Position numbers and translations under genes: made by a program. Shown here in pieces: positions 34,564 to 42,502 of a stretch of 64,000 nt of DNA. Position 1 is the stretch's first letter, and each line of letters starts with the position of its first letter. This DNA comes from an uncultured bacterium (GTDB taxonomy: Bacteria; Cyanobacteriota; Vampirovibrionia; Gastranaerophilales; Gastranaerophilaceae): the NCBI GenBank assembly GCA_949292175.1, contig CASEYJ010000003.1, positions 62,001-126,000 of the forward strand, written 5' to 3'. The notes beneath the pieces are model-generated. The model worked only from the letters and a program-made list of their open reading frames with translations, made no database searches and was not told the origin of the DNA.

Positions 34564-35430
34564 TTGCCTAAAGATATAAAATTAGCAAAGTTTGCAGGGT
34601 TCTGCTACGGAGTAAAAAGAGCCGTTGAAACCGCAAAAAAATTAAAAGCCGAAAACCCTGATAAAAATGTATTTGTGCTAGGAGAGCTTATTCATAATAC
34701 AGACGTTATAAATGAGCTTGAAACTCTTGGTATTCAAACTATAACAGAAATTCCGGAACACGGAGAAGGAATTTGCGTTGTCAGAAGTCATGGAGAAAGT
34801 CCTGAAGTAATTGAAAAAATTCAAAAGGCAGGCTTTACTCTCGTAGACTTAACCTGCCCTGACGTTAAAAAGGTACAGCAAAAAGCAATTGAACTTGCAA
34901 AAGAAGGTTATTACCTTGTAATCGTGGGCAAATCAGAACATCCGGAAGTTATCGGTATCAAAGCTAATGCAAAACTTTGGAGCGACAACGTTTTAGTCGC
35001 AAGCTCCGTTGAACAATTAAAAGCACATGAAAAAGAAATTAAAAGCCACAAAAATATTGGAGTCGTAGTACAAACAACTCAAATGCTTGCAACTCTCAAT
35101 ACTATTGTGGAATATCTAACTTCAATTTCCAAAGAGCTTCACATTGCAAACACTATTTGTCAAAGTACTGCAATGCGTCAATCTGAAGCTAAAGAATTGG
35201 CAAAAGAAAGTGACTTAATGATAGTTGTGGGCTCTAAAAAAAGCGCAAACACAACTCACCTGGCAGAAATTTTAAAAACAATTACAAAAACAATACACAT
35301 TGAAAATGACGCTGAACTGGATGAATTTAAAGAGCTGATAACAGATGCCGAAAAGATTTCAGTCACAGCAGGAGCTTCAACTCCGCAAAACATAATAGAA
35401 AAAGTTGTACAAAAAATAAATAATATTTAA
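34564..35430 (+). CDS. ispH: 4-hydroxy-3-methylbut-2-enyl diphosphate reductase
   Basis: A 288-residue IspH, the last enzyme of the MEP isoprenoid pathway, using a [4Fe-4S] cluster. Three cluster Cys are seen in F-C-Y-G-V-K-R-A-V, L-T-C-P-D-V-K-K-V and T-I-C-Q-S-T-A-M-R-Q; V-R-S-H-G-E and the H-P-E-V motif give substrate contacts. The start is a TTG directly after an in-frame TAA, because no other start fits the family N-terminus. No clear ribosome site is present. rpsA follows after 18 bases, a pairing also reported in other phyla. Confidence 0.95.
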   Translation: MPKDIKLAKFAGFCYGVKRAVETAKKLKAENPDKNVFVLGELIHNTDVINELETLGIQTITEIPEHGEGICVVRSHGESPEVIEKIQKAGFTLVDLTCPDVKKVQQKAIELAKEGYYLVIVGKSEHPEVIGIKANAKLWSDNVLVASSVEQLKAHEKEIKSHKNIGVVVQTTQMLATLNTIVEYLTSISKELHIANTICQSTAMRQSEAKELAKESDLMIVVGSKKSANTTHLAEILKTITKTIHIENDAELDEFKELITDAEKISVTAGASTPQNIIEKVVQKINNI

Positions 35431-35448
35431 AAAGGAGAAATACAAAAA

Positions 35449-36522
35449 ATGACAACTACATTAGAAAAATCAAATTTAGATGAATTTGAAAGATTATTGG
35501 AAGAATCTTTCTCAAAAACTTCATCTGTTGCAGACATCGTAGAAGGTACTATCGTAAAAAAAGATAACGATGGATATTTAGTAAGCGTTCGCGGTGCAAA
35601 AACAGAAGCTTTTCTTCCTAACAAAGAATTATCTTCATTAGAAGTTGAAGAAGAATTGCAACTAGGCGAAGAAAAAGAATTTTACGTTTTAAAAGAAGAA
35701 AATGACGACGAAGGAATGCTATTGTCACTTAAAAGACTTGCATTTGCTCAAGCTTGGGCTCAACTTAACGATGCTAAAGTTCAAGGCGACACAATCCTTG
35801 CTAAAGTTGTTTCAGTTGTTAAAGGCGGAGTTCTTGTTGATGTTGCTGACCTTAAAGGTTTCATTCCTTCAAGCCAATTGAGAACTGGAACACCTTTTGA
35901 CGGACTTCTTAACACAAAAATCGAAGTTAAAGTTCTTGAAGCTGATCCTAAGAAAAACAAACTTATCTTGTCTCAAAGATTAGCTGTTGCTGAACAAAGA
36001 GATCAAGTTGTTGACAACATTCTTTCAACTCTAGAAGAAGGTATGGTTGTAAAAGGTGAAGTTGTTAGAATCGCTGACTTTGGTGCATTCATTGACATCA
36101 ACGGAATCGACGGACTACTTCCTATCTCTGAAATTTCTTGGCAGAGAATTAAACACCCATCTGACGTAATTTCTTTGGGTGACACTGTAGAAGTTAAAAT
36201 CATCAAGATTGATAACGAATTGAAGAGAATTTCACTTTCACTAAAAAGAATGGGTGAAGATCCATGGCAACAAATCGAAGGTCAATTCGAAGAAGGTCAA
36301 ATCATTACAGGAACAGTAAACAAGGTTACAGGTTTTGGTGCATTCATCAACATCTTCCCTGGAGTTGAAGCTTTACTTCCTGTATCAGAAATGAGCAGTG
36401 AAAACATCAATCCGTTCAATGAATTCAAAGTTGGTGACAGTGTTGAAGTTCTAATCAAGAAATTCACACCTCAAGAACACAGAATTGCATTGAGCATCAA
36501 AGATATCAACAAAGATGCTTAA
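35449..36522 (+). CDS. rpsA: 30S ribosomal protein S1, four S1 domains
   Basis: A 357-residue S1 with four OB-fold S1 domains at about 26-94, 110-176, 192-262 and 279-346; typical motifs are G-x-V-x3-x-D-F-G-A-F-I-D (here I-A-D-F-G-A-F-I-D-I and V-T-G-F-G-A-F-I-N-I) in the last two, followed by L-L-P-I-S-E-I-S. Six domains are usual in Proteobacteria, and three to four in Cyanobacteria and Firmicutes, which fits the lineage idea. It brings mRNAs with weak ribosome sites to the 30S subunit. AAAGGAG precedes the ATG; it is co-transcribed with ispH. Confidence 0.95.
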   Translation: MTTTLEKSNLDEFERLLEESFSKTSSVADIVEGTIVKKDNDGYLVSVRGAKTEAFLPNKELSSLEVEEELQLGEEKEFYVLKEENDDEGMLLSLKRLAFAQAWAQLNDAKVQGDTILAKVVSVVKGGVLVDVADLKGFIPSSQLRTGTPFDGLLNTKIEVKVLEADPKKNKLILSQRLAVAEQRDQVVDNILSTLEEGMVVKGEVVRIADFGAFIDINGIDGLLPISEISWQRIKHPSDVISLGDTVEVKIIKIDNELKRISLSLKRMGEDPWQQIEGQFEEGQIITGTVNKVTGFGAFINIFPGVEALLPVSEMSSENINPFNEFKVGDSVEVLIKKFTPQEHRIALSIKDINKDA

Positions 36523-36543
36523 TCTCCTGTAATAACTATAATC

Positions 36544-36577
36544 AAAAAAGCTGTCCATCTTAATGGGCAGCTTTTTT
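36544..36577 (+). terminator. Terminator of ispH-rpsA
   Basis: A 15-bp stem (one G-T pair) starts with A6-GCTG and ends CAGC-T6, with a four-base loop, 21 bases past the rpsA stop. Confidence 0.93.
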
Positions 36578-36690
36578 ATTGATGTTATACAAATATAATT
36601 TGTGGTTTATACTTACGAATTTTCAAATCTCAGAACAACTCTTACAGAGAAACGAATAAAATCCATCAAGAATTAAAAAATAATGCAACA

Positions 36691-36721
36691 AAAAATCCCG
36701 CCTCTTAAAGACGGGATTTTT
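36691..36721 (-). terminator. Terminator of ftsZ
   Basis: AAAAATCCCG/CGGGATTTTT, a 10-bp stem with an 11-base loop, minus strand T-run, 17 bases past the ftsZ stop. Confidence 0.9.
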
Positions 36722-36738
36722 AAATATTTCTAAAGTAA

Positions 36739-37926
36739 TTATTTCTTCAAGAAATCAGGAATTTCAATATTAGAGAATCCTGAAGAAACTTCCGGCATTG
36801 AACTTCTTCTAGGAGAAGCAATAGTGCTGCTAGAAGATGCAGGTGAAGAGAAAGTACCTGCGAAGAAATCAGATGCGCTCAACTGTTTTACATCAGTTTT
36901 TGGAACTTCAACATTTTTCTTAATTTCAAAACCTGTTGCAATAACAGTTACATTAATTTCGTTTTGAATATTTTCATTTACAGCAGTACCGATAATAACA
37001 GTAGCGTCATCAGTAACAGCATCGTGAATAATATTTGCAGCATCAGAAATTTCGTGCAATGTCATATCAGGGCCACCTGTAATGTTAACGATAACACCGG
37101 TTGCACCGTTAATTGAAGATTCAAGAAGTTGAGAGTTAATAGCGATTTCAGCAGCCTTAACAGCTCTACCTTCACCTTGAGCTCTACCAATACCCATCAA
37201 CGCAGAACCAGAAGCCTGCATTACACTCTTAACATCGGCGAAGTCAACGTTAATCATACCAGGGATAGTGATGATATCAGAAATACCCTGAACACCTCTC
37301 AATAGAACTTCATCAACAATTAAGAAAGATTCAGTTAAAGAAACTTGTCTATCAACAACTTGAAGCAATTTATCGTTAGGAACAACGATAACAGCATCAA
37401 CAGATTCTCTCAATTTTTCTAAACCTTGATTAGCTTGGTTTTGTCTTTTACGACCTTCCCAAGAGAAAGGCTTAGTAACAACAGCGATAGTCAAGATTCC
37501 AAGTTCTTTAGCAATTTTAGCAACAACCGGAGCAGCACCAGTACCAGTACCACCGCCCATACCGGCTGTAATAAATACCATATCAGCACCGTCTAAAGCT
37601 TCAGTAATTTCTTGTTGAGCTTCTTCAGCAGCCTTTTCACCAACAGAAGGATCTCCGCCGGCACCAAGACCTTCAGTAGACTTAGCACCAAGCTGAATCT
37701 TGTTCTTAGTCTGACCGTATTCAAGAACCTGTAAATCTGTATTCATTAACCAGAACTCTACACCAGAAAGTCCTGACTTAATCATTCTGTTAACAGCGTT
37801 TCCGCCTCCTCCACCGACACCAACAACTTTAATATTAGTCGGGTTAATATTTGATCTTGCGGCAGGTGCTTGACCTGTTGCGGTTTCATCTTTTTTCGCA
37901 AAGATATCTGATACGAAATTTTCCAC
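36739..37926 (-). CDS. ftsZ: Cell division protein FtsZ
   Basis: A 395-residue tubulin-like GTPase that forms the division ring. [14 protein letters not shown] (34-47) and the tubulin signature [10 protein letters not shown] are seen, plus the T7 loop N-V-D-F-A-D-V. A short Ser-rich linker leads to the C-terminal peptide [11 protein letters not shown], the anchor for SepF/FtsA-type partners. The start is GTG with AAAGAGGT 9 bases upstream. ftsA and ftsQ are absent nearby; sepF two genes upstream is the likely membrane tether. Confidence 0.97.
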   Translation of the reverse strand: MENFVSDIFAKKDETATGQAPAARSNINPTNIKVVGVGGGGGNAVNRMIKSGLSGVEFWLMNTDLQVLEYGQTKNKIQLGAKSTEGLGAGGDPSVGEKAAEEAQQEITEALDGADMVFITAGMGGGTGTGAAPVVAKIAKELGILTIAVVTKPFSWEGRKRQNQANQGLEKLRESVDAVIVVPNDKLLQVVDRQVSLTESFLIVDEVLLRGVQGISDIITIPGMINVDFADVKSVMQASGSALMGIGRAQGEGRAVKAAEIAINSQLLESSINGATGVIVNITGGPDMTLHEISDAANIIHDAVTDDATVIIGTAVNENIQNEINVTVIATGFEIKKNVEVPKTDVKQLSASDFFAGTFSSPASSSSTIASPRRSSMPEVSSGFSNIEIPDFLKK

Positions 37927-38083
37927 TAGTTTTACCTCTTTATATTATATATTACTTGATTTTTCATACATCAACCCTAATATACATTAGAATTCATCAA
38001 TAATATAATAACATACTATTTTAAATAAAAAAAATGTACAATAATTTCGCTTCAATTATGAACAAAAGTTAAGAGAGAGATTT

Positions 38084-38887
38084 CTATCCGCAAAAAGCCG
38101 GAGATTCACCCCAGTGCAATTTATCACGCAAAATAGTATAGAAATCAGAATTATTCAACAAAGCCAATTTTGCACTATACGTGGACTTTTCAATTTCGAT
38201 AACATTAGGAGCTTCACAAAACTCCTGACCATCAGCAGAGATAACATATTTTTTATTTAATTCGGAAGTACATACCGTAATCTTTTCACTATCAGGAACA
38301 ACAAGCGGACGTGCAGTAAGCGTATGCGGGCAAATCGGAACAATAACGAAAGCATTAAGAGCTGGAGTCAAAACTGGCCCCCCAGCAGAAAGTCCGTAAG
38401 CCGTAGAACCTGTCGGAGTTGCAATAATTACACCATCAGCGAGATAATCACACACAGGCATTCCATTTATTTTAAGAGAAAATCTTGAAGTTCTACCGGT
38501 AGAAGAACCTTTAATAACAATATCATTCAACGCAACAGAACTTCCTGTCTGAAGCATAACTCTATCTTCAACCACAAAATTCCCTGACATTATTGTGGAA
38601 ATTGCACTATCAATCATAGAAACAGAAGCTTGAGATAGAAAACCAAGCCTGCCAAGGTTAACCCCAAATATAGGAGTTTGAGAACGAGCATAAAACCTTG
38701 CTGCTTTAAGAATAGTACCATCACCACCGATTACGAACACAAAATCAAGTGAAGGTTTTAATTCATCAATACTAAAAATCTCAACAGAAACCCCATACGC
38801 CAAAAGTTTCTGACTTAAAGCCGTCATAACAGGATTCGCATCTCTTATTTGAGGATTATAACAAATTCCAAACTTCTTATTTTTCAT
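38084..38887 (-). CDS. nadK: NAD kinase
   Basis: A 267-residue ATP-NAD kinase making NADP. The conserved G-G-D-G-T-I-L-K-A, N-L-G-R-L-G-F-L-S, the T-P-T-G-S-T-A-Y-G-L-S-A-G-G-P loop and P-H-T-L-T-A-R-P-L are present. The ATG at 38887 aligns with family N-termini; an upstream in-frame start at 38926 would begin inside the sepF terminator. No ribosome site: TATTTT ends 7 bases before the ATG, with TTGCAT 17 further. So the message is probably leaderless, and the gene is separate from sepF. Confidence 0.95.
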   Translation of the reverse strand: MKNKKFGICYNPQIRDANPVMTALSQKLLAYGVSVEIFSIDELKPSLDFVFVIGGDGTILKAARFYARSQTPIFGVNLGRLGFLSQASVSMIDSAISTIMSGNFVVEDRVMLQTGSSVALNDIVIKGSSTGRTSRFSLKINGMPVCDYLADGVIIATPTGSTAYGLSAGGPVLTPALNAFVIVPICPHTLTARPLVVPDSEKITVCTSELNKKYVISADGQEFCEAPNVIEIEKSTYSAKLALLNNSDFYTILRDKLHWGESPAFCG

Positions 38888-38923
38888 ACAATGTAAAATA
38901 CCACGACAAACAACTTTATGCAA
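38885..38923 (-). promoter_or_regulatory. Promoter of nadK abutting the start codon (probably leaderless)
   Basis: Minus strand: TTGCAT (38918-38923), 17-base spacer, TATTTT (38895-38900), seven bases, ATG (38885-38887). It lies just past the sepF terminator. The hexamers are weak, 3/6 and 4/6. Confidence 0.4.
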
Positions 38924-38931
38924 CAAAATAA

Positions 38932-38957
38932 AAAGCCGGCGTAAAACGCACGGCTTT
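38932..38957 (-). terminator. Terminator of yggS-sepF
   Basis: AAAGCCG/CGGCTTT with an inner GCG/CGC stem, a one-base bulge and TAAAA loop, minus-strand T-run, 37 bases past the sepF stop. It separates sepF from nadK. Confidence 0.85.
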
Positions 38958-38994
38958 ATAAATTAAACTATCCTCTCTTCTTACTCTCAAGTGA

Positions 38995-39498
38995 TTACTG
39001 TAAAGGAGCTCTCCACAACGAATCACTAAATTTATTTTGAGTTTGGTTCATATCTACAGACAAAGTAACGTTGCTTGGAGTAAATACAAATACCAAATCA
39101 CCAACTTTTTGAGGTTTTCCGTTTAATGCGTGAGCAGCACCGCATACGAAATCAATTGTTCTTTGAGATTGTTCTTTATCTAATAAGTGAAGATTAAGAA
39201 CAACAGTTTTTCTATCTTTTAAGTGTTGAACGATTTGAGCAGCATCATCGAAAGAACGAGGTTCCATAACCAAAACTTCATAACCTCTGTAATTAGGATG
39301 ATTAACAACCTTTAGTTCACTAGGTTTTTCTTGTTTTGGTTGATAAGAATATGCAGGATCCAATGCTAAATTATCTTCAACTTCATATTCATCATCAATA
39401 ATTTCTTCACCCATTTCATCAAAAATAGTTTCTTTAGGTTCAAAACCTTTAACTAAGAAATCTACAACTGATTTGATTTTGTCTGTAACTGCTGCCAC
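38995..39498 (-). CDS. sepF: Cell division protein SepF
   Basis: A 167-residue SepF (YlmF). An amphipathic N-terminal helix (K-I-K-S-V-V-D-F-L-V-K-G) can bind the membrane; an acidic linker follows; the C-terminal core has the family motif V-L-V-M-E-P-R-S-F-D-D-A, L-K-D-R-K-T-V-V-L-N-L and the G-G-A-x-x-A-L-N-G type turn. SepF tethers FtsZ to the membrane in Firmicutes, Actinobacteria, Cyanobacteria and Archaea; its presence beside yggS with no ftsA in view is a Cyanobacteria/Firmicutes trait. A GGAGGAAAAA-like site precedes the ATG. Confidence 0.93.
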   Translation of the reverse strand: MAAVTDKIKSVVDFLVKGFEPKETIFDEMGEEIIDDEYEVEDNLALDPAYSYQPKQEKPSELKVVNHPNYRGYEVLVMEPRSFDDAAQIVQHLKDRKTVVLNLHLLDKEQSQRTIDFVCGAAHALNGKPQKVGDLVFVFTPSNVTLSVDMNQTQNKFSDSLWRAPLQ

Positions 39499-39537
39499 CG
39501 TTTTTCCTCCGTTTTATTTTTATCTTTAACTCTCTTA

Positions 39538-40200
39538 CTAACTAAACAACTTTCTGCCAATTCTGAGCATTGTTGCGCCCTCTCTTGCAGCGACAACGTA
39601 ATCTTGACTCATTCCCATAGAAAGCTCATTCAAATTACAATCAAACTTATGTTCAAGCTCTTCTTTTGTTTTTCTCACATCTCCAAACAGAAACTCAAGC
39701 TCATTAACACTTGCACCGAGAGGAGCCATATTCATTAACCCAAGAACTTTAATATTTGGAAGCTTCTGAATGTCAGCGAAAGCTTCAAATAATTCATCCT
39801 TCGAGAATCCAGATTTTTGAACTTCTCCGGCATTATTTAACTGTAACAAGATATTTTGAACTTTTCCAACCTCAACAGAGACCTCAGAAATTTTGGAAGC
39901 AAGCTTTAATGAATCTACCGAATGAATAACATCGAAACGTTCAACAGCCCGCCTAACCTTATTTGTCTGCAAATGCCCTATAAAGTGGAACTTAGAGTTA
40001 TCTCTCACCTCAGCAGGCAATCTACCTATTTTTTCGCTTGCCTCGACAACACGGGACTCACCGAAATCTCTTATACCTGCTGTGAAAGCCTCTATAATAG
40101 CATTTTCGTCAAAATACTTTGTAACTGCGATAATATTTGGTTTATAAGGTGCGATTTCTTCCTGTATTTGTAAAAGATTTTCTTGAATTTTGTACTGCAT
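39538..40200 (-). CDS. Pyridoxal-phosphate homeostasis protein (YggS/PLPBP family)
   Basis: A 220-residue fold-type III PLP protein, an alanine-racemase N-terminal-like barrel. I-I-A-V-T-K-Y-F-D holds the PLP Lys (about residue 27); F-G-E-S-R-V, F-H-F-I-G-H-L-Q-T-N-K and S-M-G-M-S-Q-D-Y are standard motifs. It is a non-enzymatic regulator of vitamin B6 balance. It leads the yggS-sepF unit, which is conserved next to division genes in many bacteria. AGGGG precedes the ATG. Confidence 0.95.
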   Translation of the reverse strand: MQYKIQENLLQIQEEIAPYKPNIIAVTKYFDENAIIEAFTAGIRDFGESRVVEASEKIGRLPAEVRDNSKFHFIGHLQTNKVRRAVERFDVIHSVDSLKLASKISEVSVEVGKVQNILLQLNNAGEVQKSGFSKDELFEAFADIQKLPNIKVLGLMNMAPLGASVNELEFLFGDVRKTKEELEHKFDCNLNELSMGMSQDYVVAAREGATMLRIGRKLFS

Positions 40201-40532
40201 AAATAATCTTACCCCTACAAGAAAGCACTCAAGAATTTGAGCATATTTTAATTTTATCCTATCTCTCTAATATGGACAACTATTTTATTTTTTACACTTA
40301 TTCGAACTCTCCCCTCCCCCCGAAACCATGGTTACTACATGCTTTCGCCGATTTTAATATTTCTTAAACTTTAGTAATATTTATTAATACTATGTTAATA
40401 GGGCATGCCTTTTGGCTCTCAGATAGTTAATGTGCAAAAAATTTTACAACTCCAAATTAACCGATATCGCACAAAAAATACTCCTCTAAATAGAGGAGAT
40501 TTCACAAAAATTTTTAAGTGTAAATTTAGCAA
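40201..40532. other. Intergenic region with a C-rich tract, an imperfect hairpin and a terminator
   Basis: No gene is seen in these 332 bases. A run of C (about 40312-40321) abuts a 10-bp hairpin with one mismatch (CGAAA and TTTCG ends, 40321-40347), and a GGCATGCC-like palindrome lies near 40404. A terminator for the gene at 40533 is at 40481-40498. The C-rich/hairpin part would be G-rich in a minus-strand RNA and could belong to an unnamed small RNA. Confidence 0.4.
40481..40498 (-). terminator. Terminator of the gene at 40533
   Basis: CTCCTCT/AGAGGAG stem, followed on the minus strand by TATTTTTT. It lies 35 bases past the stop. Confidence 0.75.
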
Positions 40533-40865
40533 TTAAGCAAAATAATCAAGCATCACTGAATGGATAAAATAATTAACAGCCATAGCTCCTGCAGCAGCAG
40601 TTTCCGGAGCATGAGCGTGTGCCATCAAACTATCGTAACTATTTCCGCATTGTTCTTTCAAGTCCATATCGAGTAACATACCATATCTCAAATCATCACT
40701 GGATAAATAGTCTTGATTTAAAATAAATTTATCAAAAGGAGTTGATGCAACCTTTCTGGTTATTTTAGCAATGTTACTAAAAATTGGAAGGTTTTTATCA
40801 CAAACCTCCAACTCATTATTATTTAGGTAAACAGCATTTTTAAAACCTGTGAAACTTACATTCAT
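40533..40865 (-). CDS. Unknown small protein beginning with an F-x-G tag
   Basis: A 110-residue protein with no known domain. It starts M-N-V-S-F-T-G-F-K, so the F-x-G tag is at the very N-terminus. The rest is helical and acidic; the C-terminal part has a Gly/Ala-rich hydrophobic piece (E-T-A-A-A-G-A-M-A-V-N-Y-F) that might touch the membrane. The ATG at 40865 is chosen over an upstream one at 40889 because of TAGGAG 7 bases upstream. It is a single-gene unit with a terminator. Function unknown. Confidence 0.7.
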   Translation of the reverse strand: MNVSFTGFKNAVYLNNNELEVCDKNLPIFSNIAKITRKVASTPFDKFILNQDYLSSDDLRYGMLLDMDLKEQCGNSYDSLMAHAHAPETAAAGAMAVNYFIHSVMLDYFA

Positions 40866-40934
40866 TTTCAATTCTCCTACACAAAACATAAAACAATAAA
40901 ATTTATTTTTTTGCTAGCAGTATCTCAAAAAAAA

Positions 40935-40963
40935 GACCTCTTTATTTTGATTATCAAGAGGTC
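40935..40963 (-). terminator. Terminator of the YkgJ-fusion gene
   Basis: GACCTCTT/AAGAGGTC stem with a 13-base loop and T8 on the minus strand. It lies about 150 bases past the gene end at 41114; a second CCCTGA/TCAGGG hairpin without T-run lies between (about 41054-41081). Confidence 0.8.
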
Positions 40964-41113
40964 AAGGTTGGTTATTTTGGTTATGTTATAGTATTGTTAT
41001 GGTTATATGTGATTATATTTAGTGTATTTCGACATTTTCACTAGTACTAATACCCCTGAAAACAAATATTTGCGCCTCAGGGTTTTAATATTTACAAAAC
41101 GTTACAATCTAAA

Positions 41114-41974
41114 TTAATTCCAAGGTAAATACTGCGGCGGAACAGGAGACCCACCACCTTGCAAAACTTGCTTTTGAGTCATCACACACACATCCGGATT
41201 ATTAACGTAAGTATTCCAAAGGTTTTCCGCTGTCGGATCGTATATATGTTTTCTGTTAAAAACTGCCATCGTATTATATAAATTAAAAACTTGTTGTTCA
41301 TCAAACTTACAGTTAACCTTCAATGAACCGTATGAAGTCGTAACAATCTGCGTATAACTGCATTTGCCATCATAATCTTTAAAAATAAACTTTAAATCAT
41401 GAAAAACTGTTCCCTGATTATTCAAATCGTTTGTCTCGGCATAAATAGAACAGGTTCTAAATTTGTTAATAAACTTATCAGAAAAACCATTTTCCGCAAA
41501 AACAGCTTGACCGAACAAAACAATCAGAATAATAAAAAAGAATTTTTTCTTTTTGGAATTTTTCTTTGAAGTTTTCTTCAAAACTTCATCAAAAGAAACT
41601 ATCGGGAGCATTTTATAACCGCAATCTTCAGAAAGCGCACCTCCCATTGAAAAAAGCTCCTCCTGAGGATAGCGTCTGCAAATTCCCGGGCGAGATTTAT
41701 GAATTTTACACTTATGAGTAACAGGATCAAGGTTTTGGCACTCAAACACCAATCCGGTCTCATCCTTATCAATAACCTTCAAATATGTATAAAACCGATG
41801 AAGATACTGTAACTTTTTAAACTCCTCTTCATCCTGTATTACGTGTTTATAGTGCTTGACGTAAATTTTAGTACAACACTTGCCGCAAGCTTTGCACTTG
41901 CCCGTCCTATAATATTTCCGCCCTAGGATTTTTGACAGTATAAATTTTCGAATATTAAGCAAAAAATTTTCCAT
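41114..41974 (-). CDS. Fusion of a YkgJ-type Fe-S/zinc cluster domain with a secreted C-terminal domain
   Basis: A 286-residue protein of two unlike halves. Residues 20-125 form a YkgJ-type cluster domain: C-x2-C-x2-C-C (Cys27, 30, 33, 34), then C-Q-N-L, C-K-I-H-K-S-R-P-G-I-C-R-R-Y-P and a later Cys118. Residues 132-160 look exactly like a signal peptide: Lys-rich (K-K-T-S-K-K-N-S-K-K-K-K), hydrophobic, and Q-A-V-F-A ending in an A-x-A site. The remaining ~125 residues are an unknown extracytoplasmic domain. The signal-like segment would act as an internal anchor, or be cut. The start codon lies in the terminator stem of the upstream gene. Confidence 0.78.
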   Translation of the reverse strand: MENFLLNIRKFILSKILGRKYYRTGKCKACGKCCTKIYVKHYKHVIQDEEEFKKLQYLHRFYTYLKVIDKDETGLVFECQNLDPVTHKCKIHKSRPGICRRYPQEELFSMGGALSEDCGYKMLPIVSFDEVLKKTSKKNSKKKKFFFIILIVLFGQAVFAENGFSDKFINKFRTCSIYAETNDLNNQGTVFHDLKFIFKDYDGKCSYTQIVTTSYGSLKVNCKFDEQQVFNLYNTMAVFNRKHIYDPTAENLWNTYVNNPDVCVMTQKQVLQGGGSPVPPQYLPWN

Positions 41975-42002
41975 GCCACAAACATCATAGCATGGAAAAT
42001 TT
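41964..42002 (-). terminator. Terminator hairpin containing the start codon of the next gene
   Basis: A perfect 13-bp inverted repeat (41964-41976 with 41990-42002) with a 13-base loop, followed on the minus strand by T6. It terminates the 54-residue gene that ends at 42025. The ATG of the YkgJ-fusion gene (41972-41974) lies inside the second arm, so readthrough RNA would hide it. Confidence 0.8.
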
Positions 42003-42024
42003 CACAAAATAAATAAAATTGAAA

Positions 42025-42189
42025 TTACATTGAAGATACGTTAAAATCACGCTCTGCAAGAGAACTTGAACATTCACAAATGTATTTTAGGCATTTATCA
42101 ACAAAAGCCTCTACTGCATTAAGTTCGTTTTGCAAATTCTCAAAATTTACTTCTTTTTTGTTTTCGGCAATTAGTTCGTTGTAGTTCAT
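42025..42189 (-). CDS. Unknown 54-residue protein
   Basis: A short gene with an AAGGAG site 6 bases before the ATG. The protein starts M-N-Y-N-E-L-I-A-E-N-K-K-E-V and is helical and acidic. It has three Cys in its second half (K-C-L-K-Y-I-C-E-C), which could bind a metal or pair oxidatively, and ends N-V-S-S-M. No family recognised. The terminator after it overlaps the start of the YkgJ-fusion gene. Good ribosome site, good terminator and reasonable codon use support it as real. Confidence 0.65.
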   Translation of the reverse strand: MNYNELIAENKKEVNFENLQNELNAVEAFVDKCLKYICECSSSLAERDFNVSSM

Positions 42190-42275
42190 AAATATCTCCT
42201 TAGTAAAACCTTCACAAGGTTATATACGGATAATATACCCACAAACTTTGAAAATTTAACAACATTGTTACAAAA

Positions 42276-42467
42276 TTAAATAAACCAAACCAGAACAGCT
42301 GCACTAACGCACATCCAAAAAATAACCCAAGAGAGTGTTTCTTTCTTATTCACAGTCTTCGGAGCACTCTTTGCTTGCTGAACAATAACTTCAAAATCAT
42401 CACTCCCGCAATCGCAGTACTGAACTCTATTTGGGTAAATCTTTTTACAAACTCTACATTTATACAT
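42276..42467 (-). CDS. Zinc-ribbon single-pass membrane protein
   Basis: A 63-residue protein: N-terminal zinc ribbon C-R-V-C-K...Y-C-D-C-G (Cys4, Cys7, Cys18, Cys20), a polar linker, and one C-terminal membrane helix (W-V-I-F-W-M-C-V-S-A-A-V-L-V-W). The tail-anchor layout suggests a small adaptor facing the cytoplasm. There is no ribosome site; a TTGAAA-N17-TAAAAT promoter ends 6 bases before the ATG, so the mRNA is probably leaderless. Function unknown. Confidence 0.75.
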   Translation of the reverse strand: MYKCRVCKKIYPNRVQYCDCGSDDFEVIVQQAKSAPKTVNKKETLSWVIFWMCVSAAVLVWFI

Positions 42468-42502
42468 AAGCTTATTTTAATATATTTTTAACATTTTTTC
42501 AA
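42465..42502 (-). promoter_or_regulatory. Promoter of the zinc-ribbon gene abutting its start codon (leaderless)
   Basis: Minus strand: TTGAAA (42497-42502), 17-base spacer, TAAAAT (42474-42479), AAGCTT, ATG (42465-42467). Both hexamers match consensus in 5/6 positions. Confidence 0.7.

Noticed and set aside
40963-41035. GGTTAT-like imperfect repeats as a direct-repeat array or CRISPR
   Set aside because: Units are irregular and too short, with no spacers; low-complexity AT/GT-rich DNA.
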